Shown here: positions 10,951 through 17,807 of the stretch, piece after piece
Layout of the letters: every line of letters begins with the position of its first letter
How positions within the stretch are numbered: position 1 is the first letter of the stretch
Assembly: GCF_900107375.1 (NCBI RefSeq)
Contig: NZ_FNPT01000018.1
Coordinates: 1 to 64,000, forward strand
Reading direction: 5' to 3'
DNA from: Lysobacter sp. yr284
GTDB taxonomy: Bacteria > Pseudomonadota > Gammaproteobacteria > Xanthomonadales > Xanthomonadaceae
DNA length: 64,000 bases
Notes under the pieces: generated by a model
The model's input: the letters and a program-made list of their open reading frames with translations, nothing else
Databases searched by the model: none
What the model was told of the DNA's origin: nothing
Program-made: the position numbers and the translations under genes

Positions 10951-11079
10951 GCGGCGTCGGTTGCCGTTCCGATCCGGCCTCGCGCCCCCGCGCCCGCCGG
11001 CGCCGGCATTCGCGCGGCGAGCGCGCCGGCCCGGTTTGCCGCACACTGGCGGCCCGCTCATGTGCAAGGACCGCCGCCG

Positions 11080-12006
11080 ATGCGCGCGTTGCCGCTGTTG
11101 CCGCTGTTGTTGTTCGCCGCCCTCGCCGCCTGCTCGCGGCCGTTGCCCACCGATGGCGGCGACGATCTCGCCGCCGCACGCGCGGCCCACCCCACCCAAC
11201 TGCGCGAACGCGCCCGCGACGGCAGCCCGGCGCTCGCGCCGCCGCCGCAGGTCCTGCAGCTCGTGCGCTACCGCGCCGACGGCGGCGAACTGGCCGCCTA
11301 CCAGACGCCACGCCCGGACGTCGCCGGCAAGCGCCCGGCGATCGTCTGGCTCACCGGCGGCGACAGCAACACCCTCGGCGACGTGTGGACCGCGCAGCCG
11401 CGCGACAACGACCAGACCGCGGCCGCGTTCCGCGACGCCGGGCTGGTGGTCATGTATCCCTCGCTGCGCGGCGGCAACGACAACCCCGGCGTGCGCGAAG
11501 GCTTCTACGGCGAAGTGAACGACGTGCTCGCCGCCGCCGATTACCTCGCCAAGCTCGACTACGTCGACCCGCAGCGCATCTACCTCGGCGGCCACAGCAC
11601 CGGCGGGACCCTGGCGCTGCTGGTCGCGCAGAGCGACGCGCGCTTCCGTGCGGTGTTCGCGTTCGGCCCGGTCGCCGACGTGTCCGGCTATGGCGAGCGC
11701 TACGTGCCGGTGGCGCAGGACGACGAACAGGAGATCCGCCTGCGCTCGCCCGGCTACTGGCTGGCCTCGATCCGCAGCCCGGTGTACGCCTTCGAAGGCG
11801 ACCACGACGCCAACACCGAGGACCTGGAGGCGATGCGCAAGGCCAGCGCCAACCCGCTCGCGCACTGGTACGTCGTGCCGCGCGCGAACCACTTCAGCGT
11901 GCTGGCGCCGACCAACGAACTGATCGCGCGCAAGATCCAGGCCGACAGCGGGCCGCGCACCACGATCGCGTTCGACGCGGCCGAACTGCAAGGCCTGGTG
12001 CGTTGA
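11080..12006 (+). CDS. Alpha/beta-hydrolase lipoprotein (prolyl-oligopeptidase-like fold)
   Basis: Predicted lipid-anchored serine hydrolase (308 aa). The N-terminus MRALPLLPLLLFAALAAC ends in a lipobox (LAAC) and then 'SRPLP'. The alpha/beta-hydrolase fold shows the oxyanion region 'PAIVWLTGGDSNTLGD', the nucleophile elbow 'GGHSTGG' (Ser near residue 180), the acid 'FEGDHDANTEDL' and the catalytic His in 'PRANHFSVLAP'. This is the order of the peptidase S9/dienelactone-hydrolase group. The substrate may be a peptide or ester and cannot be fixed from sequence. The ATG at 11080 was preferred to a GTG six codons earlier because it gives a normal lipoprotein signal. It is followed by family B repeats instead of a clear terminator. 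Confidence 0.85.
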   Translation: MRALPLLPLLLFAALAACSRPLPTDGGDDLAAARAAHPTQLRERARDGSPALAPPPQVLQLVRYRADGGELAAYQTPRPDVAGKRPAIVWLTGGDSNTLGDVWTAQPRDNDQTAAAFRDAGLVVMYPSLRGGNDNPGVREGFYGEVNDVLAAADYLAKLDYVDPQRIYLGGHSTGGTLALLVAQSDARFRAVFAFGPVADVSGYGERYVPVAQDDEQEIRLRSPGYWLASIRSPVYAFEGDHDANTEDLEAMRKASANPLAHWYVVPRANHFSVLAPTNELIARKIQADSGPRTTIAFDAAELQGLVR

Positions 12007-12011
12007 GGCGG

Positions 12012-12330
12012 AACGAAAAGCGTCGGGGCTGAAGCCCCTCCCACAAAAACAGGCGATCCGGTGAGAGGGCCTTCAGGCCCGATGCTTTCCGCTCAGGTCG
12101 CTGCACCGCGTCGGAAACAAAAGCGTCGGGGCTCAAGCCCCTCCCACAACAGCCGCGCGCTCCATGTGGGAGGGCCTTCAAGCCCGATACTTTCCGCTCA
12201 GGTCGCTTCGCCGCCTCGGAAACAAAAAGCGTCGGGGCTCAAGCCCCTCCCACAAAATCCGGGCCACGCCGCCCCTGTGGGAGGGCCTTCAGGCCCGACG
12301 CTTTCCGCTCAGGTCGCGCCGCGGTATCGG
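12012..12330. repeat. Family B palindromic repeats, three tandem units
   Basis: Three units of roughly 107 bases follow each other. Each begins 'aagcgtcggggct(g/c)aag' and 'cccctcccaca', passes a GC-rich loop and ends 'gggccttcaggcccgatgct'. A constant 'ttccgctcaggtcgc' and 'tcggaaacaaaa' link the units. Both arms of each unit can pair, so the transcript would form three hairpins in series. The block fills the whole space between the hydrolase lipoprotein and the converging minus-strand lipoprotein. Confidence 0.88.
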
Positions 12331-12339
12331 AAGCGGCCC

Positions 12340-13083
12340 TCAAGCCTCGAACGCGCCCTTGGCCACGTCGAACCACGGCGTGCACAGCATCTGTTGCGCA
12401 TCGGCGGCCGAGAACGGCGCGCTCCACACTTCGCCGTCGGCGGTCTTGGCCGGCGCATCGAAGAACGAGGCTTCGAACGGCATCACGCCCACGCACCAGC
12501 GCAGGCGCTTGGGCTCGGCCTCGCTCCATATCTGGGTCTGGAACGCGCCCGCCAGGGTCGCTCCCGGCGCGACCTTGGCCGCCAACGGCGTCGGCGGCGA
12601 CGTCGGCGCGGGATCGGGCAGCGGCATCGCGGCATGCAGAATCTCGACGTCGCCGTTCTGTTCGACGAAACCGGGCTGCCCGATCGCGCCGAGCTTCTGC
12701 CGGCCGATCCGCACCTGGTGCAGGTCGCCGCGGTCGAACACCGCCAACGGCGGCGCCGCCGCCGGGTTGTGCAGGCGGTAGTCGATCCGGGCGAGGCGCG
12801 ACGACGCGCGATAGTCGAACCGGACCTCGATGCGCACGCCGTTCGGGCCTTGGATCGTGGTCTCGGCGCCCGCGGCCTGCCGCGCCGATGCGGCGGGGGC
12901 GGTCGGAGGTGCGGCTGGTTTCATCTTGGGCTCCGCGGAAGAAGGAGGGCGGGCCTGCGTGCAGCCCGAAGCGGACAGCGCCGCCACCACGGTCAATGCC
13001 GCCGAGGCCAGGCGCACGGCCGCGGCCAGCCCCACGCGCGGGCCGGCAAGCGTGTGCGGGCGGCGAACCGAGGCGGCCGTCAT
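12340..13083 (-). CDS. Hypothetical lipoprotein coupled to the RTX/M91 metalloprotease
   Basis: Predicted exported lipoprotein (247 aa). After an Arg-rich n-region, a hydrophobic segment ([17 protein letters not shown]) ends in a lipobox-like 'SASGC'. A Pro/Ala spacer precedes a beta-rich domain with '[20 protein letters not shown]', '[17 protein letters not shown]' and 'PGATLAGAF'. The tandem strands and the '[10 protein letters not shown]' pattern are like immunoglobulin-type inhibitor folds (BsuPI-like), but that is a resemblance only. Two Cys (RWCVGV, MLCTPW) lie near the C-terminus. Its ATG overlaps the stop of the upstream metalloprotease by four bases (ATGA), so the two are co-translated. 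An inhibitor, immunity or anchoring partner for that protease is an inference. No named family is recognised. Confidence 0.7.
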   Translation of the reverse strand: MTAASVRRPHTLAGPRVGLAAAVRLASAALTVVAALSASGCTQARPPSSAEPKMKPAAPPTAPAASARQAAGAETTIQGPNGVRIEVRFDYRASSRLARIDYRLHNPAAAPPLAVFDRGDLHQVRIGRQKLGAIGQPGFVEQNGDVEILHAAMPLPDPAPTSPPTPLAAKVAPGATLAGAFQTQIWSEAEPKRLRWCVGVMPFEASFFDAPAKTADGEVWSAPFSAADAQQMLCTPWFDVAKGAFEA

Positions 13084-14750
13084 CGCGACGGCCCCGCGCG
13101 GACCGGCGCATCGGGCTGCGGCGCCTGCGCGGGCGCTTCGCTCGCCTGCGTCCGGACCTGCGCAGCCAGCGCCTCCCGGTCCGCGGCGACGACCGCTTCG
13201 GCACGCAACGTCTGGCCCGGCTCGGCGCTGGTCGCGGCCTGCGTCAGGCGGCGGAACTCGCCGCGATCGCCGGCCTGCGCCGCGCCGATCATGCGGTCCA
13301 GCGTGCCGCCCGGATCCTCGTGCAGCGAGGTGCGCCCGCCCGCGGGGGCGGGTGCGATGCGGTAACTGGTGCGATCGTCGAAACCCAATTCGCGGCGCAT
13401 TCCGTTTTCGGTCAACGGCAACGGGTTGGCCGTGGTCGGCGCGGTGCGCGGGTTGCGATCGAAATCGTAGGCCGCGCCGCTGTTGGCCAGGCCTACCGCC
13501 TGACGCTCGCGGTTGTTGATGCCCGCCTGGACGACGCCGCCGACGGTATGCGGGCCGTCGAGGCCGCTGCCGGTGTAGGTGCCCTGCTGGAAGGTACCGG
13601 TGACTCCGTTGTAGGCGTGCGAGAGCTCGTGGTAGAGGATCACGCCCGGGGTCGGGAACTGCGCGTCGTAGTACGACGGGTTGTAACGCACCTCGACGTC
13701 GCCGCCGCGGCCCGGCCGGCCGTCGGCGCGGATGAAGGCATCGCCCTGGGGCGTGGTGCGGGCGAAGCCGTTCTGTTCGTTCTCCAGTTCGCGGATGGTG
13801 ACCTGGTTGCCGCGGGTACGCGAGGCCTCGTCCAGCGCCGTCAGCATTTGCCGGCCGTTGGGCGATCCGCGCAGGAACTCGATGTCGGCCTCGACCCGCT
13901 GGCGGAACGCGGCGGAACCTTCCACCCGGATCGACAGGCCCAGGTTGGGATCGACGCGTCCGTCGCGGACCAGATCCACCGACTGCCGCTCCTGCACGCT
14001 GTCGCGGCCGGCGCCCGGGTACAGGCGGTCGCCGTGCTCATTGCCGTCGAGCCGGTCGTTGCCGCGGCCGCCGGCCAGGATGTCGCGCCCCTGCCCGCCC
14101 TGGATGCGGTCGTCGCCGCGCCCGCCGTCGAGATAGTCGCGGCCGCGGTTGCCGATGAGTTCGTCGTTGCCGTCGCCGCCGTAGATCACGTCGTCGCCGG
14201 CGCCGCCGTTGATGCGGTCGTTGCCGCCGTTGCCGAATACGTAATCGCGGCCGCCGGCGGTGTAGATGCGGTCGTCGCCAAGGCCGCCATCGACCCGGTC
14301 GTTGCCGGCGCCAGTGGTGATGCGGTCGTTGCCGGCGCCGCCGTTCACGTCCATGGTCACCGCGACATCGGCGCGGGCGTGGACGATGTCGTTGCCGGCG
14401 CCGCTGCGCACCGCCAGTTCCTGGCCCGGCGCCAGGGTCAACGCGTAGCGGGTGCCGTTGATGCTGACGTCGAGGCGGCCGTTGCGCCCGTTCGCCACCT
14501 GGATGTTGTCGTCGCCCGCGCCGGTGCTCAGCACCAGCTGGTCCTGGCCGGGAACGCGCACGGGGCGGTTGTTGCGGTCGTAGTGGGTCTCGATCGTGGT
14601 TTCGCGCGTGATCGACACATCCCCGCGCTGGAACAGCACGTCGTAGTGGATGGGCTTGCCGTCGGCGGTGGTGCGGCCGACCACGGGCGGACCGCTGCGC
14701 ACATGCGTGCCATCGATCGGTATGGGCCTCGCCTGCTCCGCCATCGTCAT
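13080..14750 (-). CDS. RTX-repeat protein with M91-type (NleD-like) zinc metalloprotease domain
   Basis: 556 aa protein without signal peptide. Residues ~117-243 are a run of glycine/aspartate nonapeptide repeats ([24 protein letters not shown] and so on), typical of calcium-binding RTX beta-rolls. Residues ~275-465 form a protease-like domain. '[11 protein letters not shown]' is followed by '[14 protein letters not shown]' with H374-E375-x-x-H378, then 'NNRERQAVG' with E415 as a likely third zinc ligand, and '[18 protein letters not shown]'. This order matches the Peptidase_M91 family, whose best-known member is the effector NleD. A disordered Ala/Gln-rich tail follows. RTX repeats usually lie next to a C-terminal type I secretion signal; here they come before the protease, so the export route is unclear. 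A closely related copy lies immediately upstream. Confidence 0.85.
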   Translation of the reverse strand: MTMAEQARPIPIDGTHVRSGPPVVGRTTADGKPIHYDVLFQRGDVSITRETTIETHYDRNNRPVRVPGQDQLVLSTGAGDDNIQVANGRNGRLDVSINGTRYALTLAPGQELAVRSGAGNDIVHARADVAVTMDVNGGAGNDRITTGAGNDRVDGGLGDDRIYTAGGRDYVFGNGGNDRINGGAGDDVIYGGDGNDELIGNRGRDYLDGGRGDDRIQGGQGRDILAGGRGNDRLDGNEHGDRLYPGAGRDSVQERQSVDLVRDGRVDPNLGLSIRVEGSAAFRQRVEADIEFLRGSPNGRQMLTALDEASRTRGNQVTIRELENEQNGFARTTPQGDAFIRADGRPGRGGDVEVRYNPSYYDAQFPTPGVILYHELSHAYNGVTGTFQQGTYTGSGLDGPHTVGGVVQAGINNRERQAVGLANSGAAYDFDRNPRTAPTTANPLPLTENGMRRELGFDDRTSYRIAPAPAGGRTSLHEDPGGTLDRMIGAAQAGDRGEFRRLTQAATSAEPGQTLRAEAVVAADREALAAQVRTQASEAPAQAPQPDAPVRAGPSR

Positions 14751-15037
14751 TCTCCCCAGGCCGAATCGTTGGAACCGAATCCTTTCGGCCAGCCCGTCGC
14801 GGGGCTGGCATCGATCCCGGTATTACGCCGGCGTTGCGACGGTGTCAAACCGATTCGGCAGCGCAGCGGCCCGTACTACCGCCGCGCTCACATCGGTGGC
14901 GTACGGAAGGCATAGTGAATGCGCGCGATCCCATTCACCCTTTGCGGGAGCGCTCCGATCCACGGCCGTCGCGCGCGTCGGCGACCCCTCCGGCATCCTC
15001 CTCCCGAGCGTTGCGATGCGGCCGCGTGGCGGAGACG
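14751..15037. other. Spacer between the two RTX/M91 genes
   Basis: 287 bases without a gene. The region just upstream of 14750 is less GC-rich ('ccgaatcgttggaaccgaat'), which is compatible with a separate promoter for the downstream copy. No terminator of the usual stem plus T-run type was seen, so read-through from the upstream copy is possible. Confidence 0.45.
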
Positions 15038-16573
15038 TTACAGGCTATAGCTCGGCCGATCCGGCAGGCCCAGTTCGGCGCGCATCCCGTTCTCGGTGAG
15101 ATGGTCGGGGTTGGCCGTGGTCTTGGGCGTGGCCGGGTCGCCGTCGAAGTCGTAGGCCGGCGCGCTGGTCTCCAGGCCCACCGCCTGGCGCTCGGCGTTG
15201 GGCACGCGGCCGCTGTCCGGGCCGCTGCCGACGTAGGTGCCGGGCTGGAAGGTGCCGGTGACGCCGTTATAGGCGTGCGACATCTCGTGGTAGAGCACGC
15301 CCACCGGGGCCGGGAACGCGTCCATGTGGAACGAGGGGTTGTAGCTGATCTGCACGTCGCCGCCGCGGCCCGGCCGGCCGTTGGCGATGTCGGCGTCGTT
15401 GCTGAAGGTCTGGGCGTAGCCGTTCTCTTCGTTGGCCAGTTCCTTGATGGTCACCGAGTTGCCGCGTGCGGCGGCCTTGTCGAACTCGGCGAGCATGCGC
15501 TGGCCGTTCGGCGAGGCGCGCAGGAACTCGATCTCGGCGCCGACGCGCTGCTTGAACGCGTCGGAGCCTTCGATGGTCACGCCCTTGGCCGCGCCGATCT
15601 CGACATTGACTACGGTGTTGCGCGCGCCGCTGGCGGCGTTGATGAGGTCGACCGCGCGCTGGGCGTAGACGGTGTCGGTGCCGGACTGGTTGTCGACGCT
15701 GTCGCGGCCGTCGCCGGTGTAGACCGCATCGTCGCCCTCGCCGCCGCGCAGCAGGTCGGCGCCGAGGCCGCCGGAGAGCATGTCGTGGCCGCCGCCGCCG
15801 TCGAGTTCGTCGTTGCCGCTGCCGCCTTCCAGGAAGTCGGTGCCGGCGCCGCCGAGCAGGCGGTCGGCGCCGTCGCCGCCGTAGACCACGTCGTCGCCGT
15901 TGCCGGCGTCGAGGACGTCGTCGCCGCTGTTGCCGAACACGTCGTCGCGGCCGTCGCCGGTGCCGATGCGGTCGTTGCCCAGGCCGCCGTCGACGCGGTC
16001 GTTGCCGGCGCCGGTCGTCACCGTATCGTCTCCGGCGCCGGCATCGACCACGATATTGACCTTGACGTTGGGCGCGACGGTAATGGTGTCGGCGCCGTCG
16101 CCGCTGCGGATGGTCAGCTCCTGGTTCTCGGTCAGGCGCACCGCGTAGCTCTCGCCGTTGACGCCGATGTCCAGGGTGCCGTCGTCGCGCTGGGTGACGT
16201 CGACCTTGTCGTTCTTGGCGCCGGTGGTCAGCACGATCTGGTCGGCGCTGACGTACTGGCGGCCGCCGCCGGCGTCGGCCAGGGTGCGCTCGCGCGCGAT
16301 CGAGACCTCGGCGCCGTCGTGCAGCGGATCGACCTGCACCGGCTTGCCGTCGGGCGTGCTGGTCTGGGTGCGCTGCTGCGGATTGGTCGCGCTGCCGTCG
16401 ATCTCGACCGTGCCGTCGGCGGCCAGGCGCGCGGTCGGTTCGATCGCCGCGGTCTGCAGCAGGGTCATCGGCTCGGGCGTCACCTGCCGGTTCGGGTCGG
16501 AGGCGGCCGGGTTGTCCCAGTAGGCATCGGCCTGCGGCGGCGCGGAACGGGTGGCGTCGAGCTGTACGGACAT
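15038..16573 (-). CDS. RTX-repeat protein with M91-type metalloprotease domain, second copy
   Basis: 511 aa paralogue of the neighbouring gene with the same architecture. A ~100-residue N-terminal region is followed by RTX nonapeptides at ~177-293 (GGLGNDRI, GNGDDVVYGGDG, GGSGNDELDG). The C-terminal protease-like domain has 'VQISYNPSFHMDAFPAP', then 'GVLYHEMSHAYNG' with H429-E430-x-x-H433, 'NAERQAVGL' with E461, and ends 'LTENGMRAELGLPDRPSYSL'. It stops at this motif and lacks the ~90-residue tail of the other copy. No signal peptide is visible. The N-terminal regions differ more between copies than the protease domains do ('[12 protein letters not shown]' against 'GTFQPGTYVGSG'). This pattern indicates duplication with divergence of the delivery or targeting part. 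Confidence 0.85.
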   Translation of the reverse strand: MSVQLDATRSAPPQADAYWDNPAASDPNRQVTPEPMTLLQTAAIEPTARLAADGTVEIDGSATNPQQRTQTSTPDGKPVQVDPLHDGAEVSIARERTLADAGGGRQYVSADQIVLTTGAKNDKVDVTQRDDGTLDIGVNGESYAVRLTENQELTIRSGDGADTITVAPNVKVNIVVDAGAGDDTVTTGAGNDRVDGGLGNDRIGTGDGRDDVFGNSGDDVLDAGNGDDVVYGGDGADRLLGGAGTDFLEGGSGNDELDGGGGHDMLSGGLGADLLRGGEGDDAVYTGDGRDSVDNQSGTDTVYAQRAVDLINAASGARNTVVNVEIGAAKGVTIEGSDAFKQRVGAEIEFLRASPNGQRMLAEFDKAAARGNSVTIKELANEENGYAQTFSNDADIANGRPGRGGDVQISYNPSFHMDAFPAPVGVLYHEMSHAYNGVTGTFQPGTYVGSGPDSGRVPNAERQAVGLETSAPAYDFDGDPATPKTTANPDHLTENGMRAELGLPDRPSYSL

Positions 16574-16979
16574 GGCGGACCTGCGCGGGTAGGAGTACGA
16601 GGCTCCCTAGATACGCACAGGTATGGCCGCGTCCAAGCTAGCGCCGACCCCAGCTAGGGTCGGCCCCAGGCCGGCGGCGGCACGATCGGGAGCGGGCTGC
16701 GCGCTTGGGGGGCCTCAGCTCCGACGCGTTCGGCTCAGGTCGCCTGGCGGCGGACGCCGGGTCCTGCGCCGGCTCGCTGACGTCCAGCCGCAGGTAGCGC
16801 GCCCCGGTCGGGGCGATGGCGTGGCCGCGCCCGGACTGGGGCCTGCCCCAGGGGCCGGACGCCGCGCGTGCTGCATCGCAGCAGCCGGACGCGTAAAATG
16901 GCCGGCCTTCCGGCCCGTTCCCCTGCGGGCCCCATTCCATCCGGCCCGCCCGACGCGGGCCCCAGCAGTCGGAGCACAC
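16574..16979. other. Divergent intergenic region between the RTX protease and ppa
   Basis: No gene supported in 406 bases. A short inverted repeat, GCCGACCC-cagcta-GGGTCGGC (16643-16664), lies near the start of the minus-strand gene. A decayed half of family B ('ctcagctccgacgcgttcgg', about 16713-16732, then 'ctcaggtcgc') follows. Promoters for both flanking genes must be here, but I could not assign the boxes. Confidence 0.5.
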
Positions 16980-17528
16980 ATGGGTCTGGACCACGTCCCC
17001 ACCGGCAAGAACCCGCCGCACGAGATCAACGTCATCATCGAAATCCCGAAGGATGCCGAGCCGGTCAAGTACGAGGTCGACAAGGCCTCCGGCGCGATCT
17101 TCGTCGACCGCATCCTCTCGACCCCGATGCGCTATCCCTGCAACTACGGCTACGTCCCGCACACCGTCTGCGGCGACGGCGACCCGGCCGACGTGCTGGT
17201 GGTGCTGCCGCTGCCGCTGATCCCCGGCTCGGTGATCCGCTGCCGCCCGGTCGGCGTGCTGCGCATGAGCGATGAGGCCGGCAGCGACGAGAAGCTGCTG
17301 GCGGTGCCGGTGGACAAGGTCTTCGCCGGCTACTCGCACATCCACGACATCGACCAGGTCAGCCCGCACTGGCTCGAGCGCATCGGCCACTTCTTCGAGC
17401 ACTACAAGGACCTGGAGAAGGGCAAGTGGGTCAAGCTCGACGGCTGGGGCAACGCCGAGGAAGCCAAGAAGATCCTGGTCGAGGCGATCGAGCGCTACGC
17501 GGCCGAGGAAGACAAGCCGAAGTTCTGA
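16980..17528 (+). CDS. ppa: Inorganic pyrophosphatase, family I
   Basis: Soluble cytoplasmic enzyme (182 aa) that hydrolyses PPi to two phosphates. The metal-binding signature 'DGDPADVLV' lies near residue 63, preceded by 'RYPCNYGYVPHT'. 'EIPKDAEPVKYEVDKASG' near the N-terminus and the later 'DKVFAGYSHIHDI' and 'FFEHYKDLEKGKWVKLDGW' are all typical of bacterial family I enzymes, and length is normal. The ATG at 16980 is preceded by 'cggagcaca', a modest ribosome site. It is the third PPi-handling gene on the plus strand of this window, after pfp and hppA, and ends at its own terminator. Confidence 0.96.
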   Translation: MGLDHVPTGKNPPHEINVIIEIPKDAEPVKYEVDKASGAIFVDRILSTPMRYPCNYGYVPHTVCGDGDPADVLVVLPLPLIPGSVIRCRPVGVLRMSDEAGSDEKLLAVPVDKVFAGYSHIHDIDQVSPHWLERIGHFFEHYKDLEKGKWVKLDGWGNAEEAKKILVEAIERYAAEEDKPKF

Positions 17529-17556
17529 GCGCGCCCAGCGCCTGCGAACTCGCGAG

Positions 17557-17583
17557 AGGCCGCCTTCGGGCGGCCTTTTTCGT
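17557..17583 (+). terminator. Intrinsic terminator after ppa
   Basis: Stem AGGCCGCC-ttcg-GGCGGCCT (17557-17576) followed by TTTTTCGTT, 29 bases after the ppa stop. Confidence 0.92.
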
Positions 17584-17616
17584 TGCCGCGCGGCCGCGTC
17601 GTTCGCATCGCCCGCG

Positions 17617-17708
17617 CCAGGCTTTTGTGGGAGGGGCTTGAGCCCCGACGCTTTCCCATCCGGTCGCCGCGACCTGAAAGAAAAGCGTCGGGGCTGAAGC
17701 CCCTCCCA
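17617..17708. repeat. Family B palindromic repeat, one inverted pair
   Basis: Arms 'ttttgtgggaggggcttgag' followed by 'ccccgacgc', and 'gcgtcggggctgaagcccct' followed by 'cccacaaaa', are inverted copies separated by 'tttcccatccggtcgccgcg'. The pair lies between two terminators in the space between the converging ppa and TonB-receptor genes. Confidence 0.85.
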
Positions 17709-17749
17709 CAAAAGCTTGGCGCGAGTTCGTCGCGCGATCCGCCGACGCA

Positions 17750-17782
17750 AAAAACTACGGCCCCTTTCGGGGCCGTAGTCGT
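17750..17782 (-). terminator. Intrinsic terminator of the TonB-receptor gene
   Basis: Read on the minus strand, the stem ACTACGGCCCC / GGGGCCGTAGT with a GAAA-type loop is followed by six T residues. It lies about 25 bases after the receptor stop codon. Confidence 0.92.
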
Positions 17783-17807
17783 GTCGCTAGTACCGCTCAG
17801 GCTTCGA

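Noticed and set aside
12012-12330. CRISPR array candidate because of three spaced repeats
   Set aside because: Units are palindromic, spacers are themselves conserved, and there is no cas gene; this is a REP-type array.
16638-17750. Minus-strand frame opposite ppa
   Set aside because: It is a Val/Asp/Arg-rich antisense shadow of ppa, which has full family motifs on the plus strand.
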